Assembly (NCBI GenBank): GCA_028707695.1
Contig: JAQWAL010000006.1
Coordinates: 1-42,727 of the forward strand
DNA from: Bacteroidales bacterium
GTDB lineage: Bacteria; Bacteroidota; Bacteroidia; Bacteroidales; UBA932
DNA: 42,727 nucleotides
Reading direction: 5' to 3'
A program made the position numbers and the translations under genes. Positions 17,899 to 25,710 of this stretch are shown piece after piece. Each line of letters opens with the position of its first letter. The first letter of the stretch is position 1. Below the pieces are notes generated by a model, which saw only the letters and a program-made list of their open reading frames with translations, was not told the DNA's origin and did no database searches.

Positions 17899-19671
17899 CT
17901 AAAAGATACCTCTCTCTACATAACCGGTATGTAATAATTCATGTGACTTATGACCTAACGGTTCTACAAGAAATTCTTCATAAATGGCTTTAATTGCAGG
18001 ATTCTCATGAGACTTGCGAATTGCGTGCAACTTATCCTCTTTATAAATGGAGTCTGCCCTTTTTTGTCTTATTGCCCATGTGGTAGGAATAGGTTGCCCA
18101 CCACCTCCAAGGCAGCCTCCCGGACAAGTCATTACCTCTATGAAAGCATACGGTGATTTGCCTTCTTCTATCTGCTCCAAAAGGGTTCTTGCGTTCTTCA
18201 GGGTATGGGCAACAGCAACTTTCACTTTGGTTCCGGCAATGTCAAGCTCTGCCTCCCTTATCCCCTCAAAACCCCTCACAGCAGTCAAATCAATTTTCTC
18301 CAGAGGTTTCCCTGTCAACACCTCATAGGCTGTCCTCACGGCAGCTTCCATCACACCTCCGGTAGCACCAAAGATAACGCCCGCTCCTGTAGATATCCCA
18401 AGAGGCTTGTCAAACTCTTCCTCTTTCAAATGTTCAAAATCTATTCCTTTACGCTTGAACATTTTAGCCAACTCACGTGTGGTCAAAACATAATCCACAT
18501 CAAAAAATGATTCATGTTCTGCAAGTCCGATTTTCTCTTTCCAATAATGGAAAGCAGATTGCATTTCTGGTCTTTTGCATTCGAATTTCTTTGCAGTACA
18601 AGGCATTATCGATACAACAACCAATTTACGCGGGTCAATGTTCATCTTTTCTGCATAATATGTCTTGGCAACTGCACCAAACATTTGCTGGGGCGATTTG
18701 CAGGTAGAGAGATGATCCAAAGACTTGGGAAAGAAGTGCTCTATAAATTTAATCCACCCAGGTGAACAAGAAGTTACCATTGGAAGTGTACCCCCTGTCT
18801 TGATCCTGTTTATCAGCTCATAACCCTCTTCCATTATTGTAAGGTCCGCAGTAAACTGAGTATCGAACACTTTATCAAAACCAAGCTTCCTGAGCGCCGC
18901 AACCATCTGGCCGGTCACCAATGCACCTTCGTCCATACCCATAGCTTCACCAACACCAACCCTGATTGCAGGTGCTGTCTGTACAACAACTATTTTGTCA
19001 TTGTCATAAAGGTCGCAGAACACCTCATTGGTTTCGTCCCTTTCTACTATTGCTGCTGTGGGGCAAACAAGTGCACATTGCCCACAACTGGTACAGGCAA
19101 CATTTCCCAACCCTTTATCCTGGAATGTTCCAATCCTGCTCCTTAGGCCGCGGCCAGTGAAATCAATTGCATAAACTGTCTGCATCTCTGCACAAACAGC
19201 AACGCATCTGCCACACAATATACATTTGTCCGGATTCCGGAACAAAGCCAGGGATGTGTCGTCCGGCAACATATGTGGTTTTGTCCTTGGAAAAGCATCT
19301 TCCTTTATCCCTAGTTGTGCCGACAAGTCCTGGAGCTCGCAATTACCATTCCTTTCACAAACCAGACAATCTTTAGGGTGGTTTGCCAATATAAGTTCCA
19401 GGTTGGTTTTCCGTGCCTGGTCTATTTGCGGAGAATGGGTCACAATTTCCATACCCTCCCTCATTCCTGTAACACAAGAGCGAACCAATGTTTTTGCCCC
19501 TTTTACTTCCACCACGCAAATGCCACAAGAGGCATTTTGGGAAACATCTTTCAGGTAACACAAATTAGGGATCATGACTCCTGTTTCATTGCATGCTTCA
19601 AGGATCGTTTTTCCCGAACCGACTTCGTATGGATGACCATCAATAGTTACTTTTATTTTTTTCTTTTCCAT
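17899..19671 (-). CDS. hydA: [FeFe] hydrogenase catalytic subunit, group A
   Basis: This is a 590-residue modular hydrogenase. The N-terminus is a [2Fe-2S] ferredoxin domain (C38, C49, C52, C66). A His-ligated [4Fe-4S] site follows (H98, C102, C105, C111), then two [4Fe-4S] clusters (C150/153/156/160 and C193/196/199/203). The H-cluster domain has motifs TSCSPGW (300-306), MPCTAKKFE (C358) and TCPGGCLGGGG (C516, C520). It interconverts protons and H2 in the cytoplasm. TSCSPGW has serine where many enzymes have a second cysteine (TSCCPGW). The gene starts 2 nt after hydB ends and is last in a hydC-hydB-hydA operon. The accessory domains and partners fit the NAD(P)-linked, multi-subunit hydrogenases. 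No hydE, hydF or hydG maturase lies in the window. Confidence 0.96.
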   Translation of the reverse strand: MEKKKIKVTIDGHPYEVGSGKTILEACNETGVMIPNLCYLKDVSQNASCGICVVEVKGAKTLVRSCVTGMREGMEIVTHSPQIDQARKTNLELILANHPKDCLVCERNGNCELQDLSAQLGIKEDAFPRTKPHMLPDDTSLALFRNPDKCILCGRCVAVCAEMQTVYAIDFTGRGLRSRIGTFQDKGLGNVACTSCGQCALVCPTAAIVERDETNEVFCDLYDNDKIVVVQTAPAIRVGVGEAMGMDEGALVTGQMVAALRKLGFDKVFDTQFTADLTIMEEGYELINRIKTGGTLPMVTSCSPGWIKFIEHFFPKSLDHLSTCKSPQQMFGAVAKTYYAEKMNIDPRKLVVVSIMPCTAKKFECKRPEMQSAFHYWKEKIGLAEHESFFDVDYVLTTRELAKMFKRKGIDFEHLKEEEFDKPLGISTGAGVIFGATGGVMEAAVRTAYEVLTGKPLEKIDLTAVRGFEGIREAELDIAGTKVKVAVAHTLKNARTLLEQIEEGKSPYAFIEVMTCPGGCLGGGGQPIPTTWAIRQKRADSIYKEDKLHAIRKSHENPAIKAIYEEFLVEPLGHKSHELLHTGYVERGIF

Positions 19672-19673
19672 GT

Positions 19674-22600
19674 TTATTCCTCCTCATTGTTAACTGTTAC
19701 CCTAACATCGCAACGGAGACATCTGGCAACCTCTTCGTATGCCTGCTCTTTGGTGTAGCCAAGGTTGATCTCTTTAAAATTACCAAGCCTCTCTTCAAGA
19801 GGTCTTTTGACAGAATAGTGACGATTCCCGCCCTCGGGTTTTAATGGTACTTTGTCACTATATTCAAAAGCTCTGAACAACTTATGGAACCTCCTCTTGT
19901 TTGTCAACTCATGGTCAATTATCTCGGCAGCTTTTTTGGCCAATCCCATTGCCTCTGCAGCAGTGGAAGGACCAGTGACTGCATCTCCGATAGCATAGAT
20001 TTTCGGATGGTTGGTTTTGAATGAGAAATGATCTGCAAATACATTTCCGTTGGAAGAGGTCTTTATTCCGAACTCCTTAAGGAAAGGAGCTTCCACTTCT
20101 TCGCCAACGGCCATTATAACTGTATCGCATCCCACAATAAACGACTCCCCGGTTGGAACCGGCTTCCTTCTGTTGGACAAATCAATATCGCCACACTCCA
20201 TTTTGGCCAATTCAATACCTCTTACCCTATCATTCACATCGGCAAGAATTTCTGTTGGATTACTCAAAAACAAGAAATTAACTCCTTCAATTTCTGCCTC
20301 TTTTATCTCATCCTTGTTGGCAGGCATATCTGCTTTGACCCTTCTGTACACCACAGTAACCTCAGCTCCGAATCTTTGGGCAGTACGTGCTGCATCAATT
20401 GCAACATTTCCTGCACCAATCACAACCACATTCTTGCCTATGTCAGGTTGTACCCCCTTGGCAACATCCTTAAGGAAATCCATTCCAGAGACAACACCCT
20501 TGAGATTGTTTCCTTTGACATTAAGCATAACATCTTTATGAGCTCCTACGGCAATAATGATTTTAGAGAAGTCATGTTCGAGCTCCTGCATGGTTACATC
20601 TTTGCCAACAGTCGTGTTGTACCTGAAATTAACACCGAGGTTCTTTATGAATTCAACCTCCCTGTCCAGAACTTCAAGCGGCAACCTGTACTTAGGTATG
20701 CCCCATCTGAGGATACCGCCGGCAGCAGAGTCAGATTCAAACACAGTCACATCATGCCCCAACCTTACCAAATAAAAGGCAGCAGTCAAACCGGCTGGAC
20801 CAGCCCCAATGATAGCAATTTTTTTGTAAGTAGGAGCCAATTTCTCTTTTATCAACCTGTTGTAAATCTTTTGTGTTTTACCTTCCAAATGGACGGTATC
20901 CGCAATATACCTGTGTATATCGCCCTGTGAAACAGGAGCATCTATTGTCTCCCTCAAACATTTCATTTGACAATGGAAGTGACAAATACGACCTATAGAA
21001 GATGGCAATGGATTGTCCCTCAGTGTAGATTCAAAAGCATCTTCCAGTTTGTCCTCTTTGAGAAGCTGCAGGTACCTAGGAATATTCATATGCAATGGGC
21101 AACTGTTTATACACAAAGCAGTGAACAAATCGTGACAAATTCCCGGCTCACATTTTTTCTCAATCATATGATGGTCGTACTCATCCCTAAAGTAACGCAA
21201 AGTTGTCAGGACAGGATTGGGAGCTGTTTGACCCAAACCGCACAATGCAGTACTCTTGATTGTATTGCCCAGTTTAATCAATGTTTCAATGTCCTTCTCT
21301 TCTCCTTTCCCCTGTGTTATTTTATTCAGGATATGCAGAGTTTGCGCAAGCCCCTCACGACAAGGAGTGCATTTACCACATGACTCCCCGTTGGAAAATT
21401 CCGTAAAATACCTGGCAACGTCAACCATGCAATTATCTTCGTCCATGACAACCATCCCACCGGACCCCATTATTGTTCCCAAAGAGTTCAAGGATTCGTA
21501 GTCTACAGGTGTGCTCAAATACTCAACAGGGATACAACCTCCGGACGGACCGCCAGTCTGGACAGCCTTTACCCTTTTGTGGGATCCGGTTCCTTCTCCG
21601 ATTTTGAAAACAATCGTTTCCAAAGTAGAGCCCAACGGAAGTTCTACCAACCCTGTATTCTTTACTTTACCTACCAGCGAGAAAACTTTGGTCCCGGAAC
21701 TCTTTTCAGTTCCTGTTCCTGTGAGCCACTCCCCTCCTTTGGATATTATGACTGGCACATTGCACCAAGTTTCAACATTGTTTATGTTGGTTGGTTTTCC
21801 GTAAAGACCTTTCTCGGCCGGATACGGAGGTCTTGGGGTTGGTCTTCCGGCTCTCCCTTCTATACTGTGTATCAGAGCAGTTTCTTCTCCGCAAACAAAC
21901 GCACCGGCTCCCTCAACAATATCTATGTCAAAGGAGAAACCCGAATCCAGTATGTTTTCTCCCAACAACCCATGTTCCTTTGCCTGTCTGATTGCTCCTT
22001 TAAGCCTCTGGACTGCAAGTGGGTATTCTGCCCTTATATAGACCACGCCTTTTGATGCACCCATTGCGTATGCACCAATTGTCATACCCTCAAGCAACAT
22101 GAACGGATCACTTTCAATCTCATTCCGGTTCATGAATGCTCCGGGGTCGCCTTCATCTGCATTGCAAATAACATATTTTTGATCTGCTTCTACCTTGGCC
22201 ATAAGGTCCCATTTTACTCCTGTCGGGAATCCTGCACCCCCTCTTCCCCTGAGTTTGGAAGATTTGACTTCTGAAATTACCGACTCTGGGGTCATCTCCT
22301 TAAGAGTTTTGTAAAGTGGGAAATAACCCCCTACTCCAATATACTCTTCAATATCGTCAGGAACAATCAACCCACAATTTCGCAATACAATTTTCTTTTG
22401 CCATTTGAAAAAGGGCACATCATTCCAAAGGGGGTACTCTTCCAACCCCTTACCGTAATTGAATTCTCCAGTAATATAATCCCATGATTCTATCCTGCAC
22501 ATTACATTCCTGTATGGCATTATACCTCTTTCTATTCCCAATAAAATTGGTACCACATCATTTTCAGTGACCCTGTGCATTATTATCAGCGGCTTGCCAG

Positions 22601-22838
22601 GGATATAGATGTTCACTAGAGGCTCCTCTGCACAAAACCCGAAACATCCTGTTTTTTTTAGAATTATATCCAGGTTCTTCTCTTTTATGCTTCTTTCCAA
22701 ACTGTCAAACAACACCTCTGCACCTCTTCCTATACCGCATGTTCCCATACCTACGGCAACATATGGCTTGTTTGGGAGGATCTTCTTTTCGCCATTCTTT
22801 TTGATTTTGGCCAAATCACCGTAATCTGATATTCTCAT
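19674..22838 (-). CDS. hydB: HydB-type NuoF-like subunit fused to GltD/NfnB-like flavoprotein
   Basis: The 1054-residue protein joins two enzymes. Residues about 25-95 are a thioredoxin-like ferredoxin domain with three visible cysteines (C34, C65, C69). Residues about 145-550 are a NuoF module: the FMN/NADH site RGRGGAGFPTG (197-207), an SLBB region, and the [4Fe-4S] motif ESCGKCTPCREG with C533. From about 560 to the end is a glutamate-synthase-small-subunit-like module, with cysteine-rich iron-sulfur segments (C563-C580 and C619-C627), an FAD fold (GAGPAG, 678-683), an NAD(P) fold (GAGNVA, 808-813) and the GDAVTGPSTAAEAMGLAK segment. A final CLRC (1040-1043) ends the chain. NuoF-type HydB normally ends in a ferredoxin domain; here the GltD module takes that place. 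Likely role: passing electrons between NAD(P)(H), ferredoxin and HydA. It overlaps hydC by 23 nt. Confidence 0.94.
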   Translation of the reverse strand: MRISDYGDLAKIKKNGEKKILPNKPYVAVGMGTCGIGRGAEVLFDSLERSIKEKNLDIILKKTGCFGFCAEEPLVNIYIPGKPLIIMHRVTENDVVPILLGIERGIMPYRNVMCRIESWDYITGEFNYGKGLEEYPLWNDVPFFKWQKKIVLRNCGLIVPDDIEEYIGVGGYFPLYKTLKEMTPESVISEVKSSKLRGRGGAGFPTGVKWDLMAKVEADQKYVICNADEGDPGAFMNRNEIESDPFMLLEGMTIGAYAMGASKGVVYIRAEYPLAVQRLKGAIRQAKEHGLLGENILDSGFSFDIDIVEGAGAFVCGEETALIHSIEGRAGRPTPRPPYPAEKGLYGKPTNINNVETWCNVPVIISKGGEWLTGTGTEKSSGTKVFSLVGKVKNTGLVELPLGSTLETIVFKIGEGTGSHKRVKAVQTGGPSGGCIPVEYLSTPVDYESLNSLGTIMGSGGMVVMDEDNCMVDVARYFTEFSNGESCGKCTPCREGLAQTLHILNKITQGKGEEKDIETLIKLGNTIKSTALCGLGQTAPNPVLTTLRYFRDEYDHHMIEKKCEPGICHDLFTALCINSCPLHMNIPRYLQLLKEDKLEDAFESTLRDNPLPSSIGRICHFHCQMKCLRETIDAPVSQGDIHRYIADTVHLEGKTQKIYNRLIKEKLAPTYKKIAIIGAGPAGLTAAFYLVRLGHDVTVFESDSAAGGILRWGIPKYRLPLEVLDREVEFIKNLGVNFRYNTTVGKDVTMQELEHDFSKIIIAVGAHKDVMLNVKGNNLKGVVSGMDFLKDVAKGVQPDIGKNVVVIGAGNVAIDAARTAQRFGAEVTVVYRRVKADMPANKDEIKEAEIEGVNFLFLSNPTEILADVNDRVRGIELAKMECGDIDLSNRRKPVPTGESFIVGCDTVIMAVGEEVEAPFLKEFGIKTSSNGNVFADHFSFKTNHPKIYAIGDAVTGPSTAAEAMGLAKKAAEIIDHELTNKRRFHKLFRAFEYSDKVPLKPEGGNRHYSVKRPLEERLGNFKEINLGYTKEQAYEEVARCLRCDVRVTVNNEEE

Positions 22839-23352
22839 CTTTGTTTCCCTCCTGTAAGTTTTTAAGGATTTTTTTGATTTGTTCTGAGGTTACATTGCTA
22901 TAAATCACACCATCAACAGCAACAACCGGTGCCAGGGCACATTGGCCGAAACATGCAACCGTTTTAACTGTCAGAAGCCTGTCTTCTGTTGTGAAACTGT
23001 TTTCTCCTGCATCAAGGGCTTCCTTGCAACCTGGCAATGAAGACATATCATCGAGCAGAACCTTAGAACCTTTTGTGTGGCAAGCAGTTCCCCTGCATAC
23101 AATAATTGTATGCTTTCCTTGTGGTTTCAGGTTAAAAAAGGAATAAAAGGTTGCTACACTGTAAATTTGAGAGAGTGGCGTTTTGGTCTGGGCAGACAGA
23201 TACGACATTGCGTCAGAGTCAAGAAACTTGTACTCGTTAGTTTCCTGCATCTCTTCCATCATTGTTAGCAGAGAGCCCGGTTTTCCATTGTGCCTGGAGA
23301 TTATCTCGTCAATAGCTACCCTATCGGCAAGATTATCGTCGCTGGTATTCAT
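22816..23352 (-). CDS. hydC: HydC: NuoE-like [2Fe-2S] subunit
   Basis: The 178-residue protein is a NuoE/24-kDa-type thioredoxin-like ferredoxin. An N-terminal helical bundle (with MSYLSAQTKTPLSQIYSVAT, typical of NuoE) is followed by a [2Fe-2S] site formed by C86, C91, C134 and C138 (motifs VCRGTACHTKG and ACFGQCALAP). It relays electrons between the NuoF-like FMN site and the hydrogenase subunit. It is first in the operon; its 3' end overlaps hydB by 23 nt. The probable promoter lies about 140 nt upstream, leaving a long untranslated leader. Confidence 0.94.
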   Translation of the reverse strand: MNTSDDNLADRVAIDEIISRHNGKPGSLLTMMEEMQETNEYKFLDSDAMSYLSAQTKTPLSQIYSVATFYSFFNLKPQGKHTIIVCRGTACHTKGSKVLLDDMSSLPGCKEALDAGENSFTTEDRLLTVKTVACFGQCALAPVVAVDGVIYSNVTSEQIKKILKNLQEGNKDENIRLR

Positions 23353-23489
23353 AGGCTTTAATTTTTTATGGTTAATATGTGGTAATTAGTAAGCTTCCAC
23401 TTATATTGGTAACATCAGTCCAATCTTAACCTTGGCCATCCCTGCTATCATCCGGGCTAAAACATGATAAAAAAAAACTTTTTACCGTT
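23353..23489 (-). other. Leader region of the hydrogenase operon
   Basis: About 130 nt separate the predicted transcription start from hydC. The leader contains a possible 16-codon ORF (23451-23401, reading MIAGMAKVKIGLMLPI) and a small hairpin (ATTGG ... CCAAT) near its end. No known riboswitch is recognised. The rest of the 318-bp hydC-araC gap holds only the two divergent promoters. Confidence 0.35.
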
Positions 23490-23522
23490 CAAATATAACT
23501 ATTTTAATAACATTATAACAAA
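23490..23522 (-). promoter_or_regulatory. Promoter of the hydrogenase operon
   Basis: On the minus strand, TTTG (23522-23519), a 21-nt spacer and TATATTTG (23497-23490) match the Bacteroidota consensus in both elements. Confidence 0.6.
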
Positions 23523-23636
23523 AAAGTATAACTTTAAACTATTGGTTACTAATCGATTGAATACAACTATAGATTAAAAGTATAAAGTAATGAGTCATAA
23601 CCAAACGCTTTACAAATGCAATTTGAGAATAATTTG

Positions 23637-23644
23637 TAAATTTG
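23637..23644 (+). promoter_or_regulatory. Candidate -7 box for the AraC-type regulator
   Basis: TAAATTTG matches TAnnTTTG and ends 26 nt before the ATG at 23671. A TTTG lies upstream but only 11 nt away, so the -33 element is unclear. Confidence 0.45.
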
Positions 23645-23670
23645 TAATGTCCAATGTAAGTTAGAGATAT

Positions 23671-24819
23671 ATGATTAAAGATATAATTATCACACTCCCT
23701 CTTTTTGTTTGTCTCTTTTGGGCTGTCACATTATATATGGGCTTCCGGAATCTTAACACATCAAAAAAAATATTGGCCCTTTTTATGGCGGTTTCTACTC
23801 TCCTGTATACCGGTCATGCCATCTATTTTTCCATGAACTACATGGCTTACACAGTATTGGACCCATTATATACTTTTGCTAACCTTTCTGTCTTCCCAAT
23901 TTTTCTCATATACATAAGGTCGCTTACAAAAACCGGTAAAATTGAAAGGAGGTTATACTGGTTATTCATTCCTGCACTCCTTTTCAGCTTGACATCTGCA
24001 ATGGTATACCTGCTGTTGCCTAAACCAGAGCTTCTGGCATACATAAAAGAGAACATTTACAAAGAGAGCACACAATACACCTTCTCTTCACTTGCTGTCA
24101 TCCAGTCATATTCCCATATAATAAGCAGGATATCTTTTGCTGTCTTGCTAATTCCGTCCGTATATCTAAGTTGGAAATATATTATCATTTACGAATCAAA
24201 AATCAAGGAATTTTATTCCGATACAGAGAGCAAATCATTGAAATGGGCTGCACAAATGTTGACAGCTACGGTATTGTCAGCAATATTCGCCATTACACTC
24301 AATATACTTGGAAAATCTTACTTTATCCATGATTTCACAAGAATAATAGTACCATCCCTGCTCTTCTCCTCGTTATTGTATGTAATAGGCTATTTGGGAT
24401 ATAACCAATCATTTGCAATAAAAGAATATGAAATTGACCTTGCCAAAGAAAAGAAAACCAATAATATCAACAACACAAGGTCCAAGCTACACTCAGATCT
24501 CATAAACCTGCTGGAAAACGAACAATTATTCAGGAACCCGGACTTGAGAATAACTGACATCTCATCCAGGCTCAACACAAACAGGACTTATATATCCGGA
24601 ATTGTAAACACAGAGTTCAATACAACTTTTTGCGATTTGATAAATCATTACAGGGTAGAGTTTTCCAAAAAGCTCCTTTTGGACCAGAATTTGTATATCC
24701 TCCATTATGTTGCAGAAGAATCGGGATTTGCATCGGTAAACTCATATATGAGGGCATTTAAAAAGTCCACAGGAATGACTCCTGGCCAATTCCGCAAAAA
24801 AGCAGCAGAAAACAATTAA
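23671..24819 (+). CDS. Membrane-bound AraC-family transcriptional regulator
   Basis: This 382-residue protein has about seven N-terminal transmembrane helices (residues about 5-250), a basic/polar linker and a C-terminal AraC-type double helix-turn-helix. The first helix pair includes ITDISSRLNTNRTYISGIVN; the second includes YILHYVAEESGFASVNSYMR and ends MTPGQFRKK. This layout is common in Bacteroidota and suggests that a membrane or extracellular signal controls DNA binding. It diverges from the hydrogenase operon and is followed 11 nt later by the SIMPL gene. The signal and the targets are unknown; regulation of the divergent hyd operon is only a possibility from position. Confidence 0.88.
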   Translation: MIKDIIITLPLFVCLFWAVTLYMGFRNLNTSKKILALFMAVSTLLYTGHAIYFSMNYMAYTVLDPLYTFANLSVFPIFLIYIRSLTKTGKIERRLYWLFIPALLFSLTSAMVYLLLPKPELLAYIKENIYKESTQYTFSSLAVIQSYSHIISRISFAVLLIPSVYLSWKYIIIYESKIKEFYSDTESKSLKWAAQMLTATVLSAIFAITLNILGKSYFIHDFTRIIVPSLLFSSLLYVIGYLGYNQSFAIKEYEIDLAKEKKTNNINNTRSKLHSDLINLLENEQLFRNPDLRITDISSRLNTNRTYISGIVNTEFNTTFCDLINHYRVEFSKKLLLDQNLYILHYVAEESGFASVNSYMRAFKKSTGMTPGQFRKKAAENN

Positions 24820-24830
24820 ATTACATACTC

Positions 24831-25532
24831 ATGAAAAAACATTTGACAATTGCATTAGCTTTCATGCTGGTGTCCCTGGCCTTGTTTGCCCAGGACAACA
24901 ACAACACAGACTACACCTACATAGAGGTAAATGGTAAGGCAGAAAAAGAGTTTACTCCAGACGAAATATTCGTCAAGCTGGTTTTGACAGAAGAGGAAAG
25001 CAGGGGCAAAAAATCCCTGGAAAGAATGGAAAGGACATTGTTTGAAAACCTGGAGTCAATTGGAATTGACATAAAAGAAGATATCACTATCTCTGATATG
25101 CAATCTACTTTGGAAAAATTCTTTTTGAAAAAGGAGAACATTGCATCAAGCAGGGAGTACTCAATCAAAACAAAAAACTCTGCACAACTAGCACAACTTT
25201 TTGAAGTAGTAAAGAAAAATGAAATTTCCGATGTTACAATTACCCACGCCAGATTATCTGACCCCGAAGCTGCAGGCAGGGAATTGATTGCCCTGGCAGC
25301 AGCAAATGCTCGAAAAAATGCAGAGGCTTTGGCAAAAGGTTTGGGACAAACACTTGGGAAAGCAATATACGCTCAAAGTTACAGTGGATTCCAGGGACAG
25401 CTGTATATGAATCAAAGTGCAAGAGGAATCAAAGTGCAGGAAGCTGCAATGGAAGACCAATCATACGATATCCCAGATTTCAGGAAAATCAAGCTGACTC
25501 ACAATGTAACCGTAAGGTTCGAATTGGAATAA
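24831..25532 (+). CDS. SIMPL-domain periplasmic protein (DUF541)
   Basis: The 233-residue product has a signal peptide (MKKHLTIALAFMLVSLALFA, cleavage near AQD). A SIMPL domain of the DUF541/YggE type follows; recognisable parts are IEVNGKAEKEFTPDEIFVKL, the YSIKTKNSAQL strand, and LAAANARKNAEALAKGLGQT near the C-terminus. It should be periplasmic or membrane-attached. The molecular role of this family is not settled, although YggE has been linked to oxidative stress tolerance. It is probably co-transcribed with the upstream AraC-type regulator, 11 nt away. Confidence 0.85.
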   Translation: MKKHLTIALAFMLVSLALFAQDNNNTDYTYIEVNGKAEKEFTPDEIFVKLVLTEEESRGKKSLERMERTLFENLESIGIDIKEDITISDMQSTLEKFFLKKENIASSREYSIKTKNSAQLAQLFEVVKKNEISDVTITHARLSDPEAAGRELIALAAANARKNAEALAKGLGQTLGKAIYAQSYSGFQGQLYMNQSARGIKVQEAAMEDQSYDIPDFRKIKLTHNVTVRFELE

Positions 25533-25573
25533 TAAAAAGGCCCTGGCAAACTAACCCCCCTTGCCAAGGCCTT
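25531..25573 (-). terminator. Strong hairpin with T-run on the minus strand
   Basis: The arms at 25537-25549 and 25561-25573 pair over 13 positions (one G-T pair) around an 11-nt loop. On the minus strand the hairpin is followed by a T-run (25538 down to 25530). On the plus strand no T-run follows, so it is oriented to end a minus-strand transcript, although no minus-strand gene lies upstream. Confidence 0.65.
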
Positions 25574-25602
25574 GATGTGCATTTGGTGCAACTACTTTAT
25601 GT
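25531..25602 (-). ncRNA. Candidate small RNA
   Basis: A TATATTTG -7 box on the minus strand (25614-25607) lies about 35 nt before the hairpin terminator at 25573-25531. Transcription from it would yield an RNA of about 70 nt with no ORF worth noting, ending in a GC-rich stem and T-run. A -33 TTTG is not evident. It does not match an RNA family I recognise. The alternative is a bidirectional terminator for the SIMPL gene and a chance promoter match. Confidence 0.4.
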
Positions 25603-25606
25603 GCTA

Positions 25607-25614
25607 CAAATATA
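25607..25614 (-). promoter_or_regulatory. Candidate -7 box of the small RNA
   Basis: TATATTTG on the minus strand is identical to the boxes before tRNA-Asn, the hydrogenase operon and the TrmH-family gene, but there is no minus-strand protein gene for it to serve. Confidence 0.4.
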
Positions 25615-25710
25615 ATCAAAAATATTTACATTCCACTCTTTTTGATTATTTTTATTTACAGATTATTATATTATATTAGAAATTGTTTCATTTATTAACC
25701 AAACTGAGAA

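Noticed and set aside
20028-20930. 300-codon open frame on the plus strand
   Set aside because: It is antisense to the GltD-like half of hydB, which has intact FAD and NAD(P) motifs. The translation resembles no family.
23401-23489. Known riboswitch in the hydrogenase leader
   Set aside because: No conserved core of a riboswitch class I know was recognised; only short stems are present.
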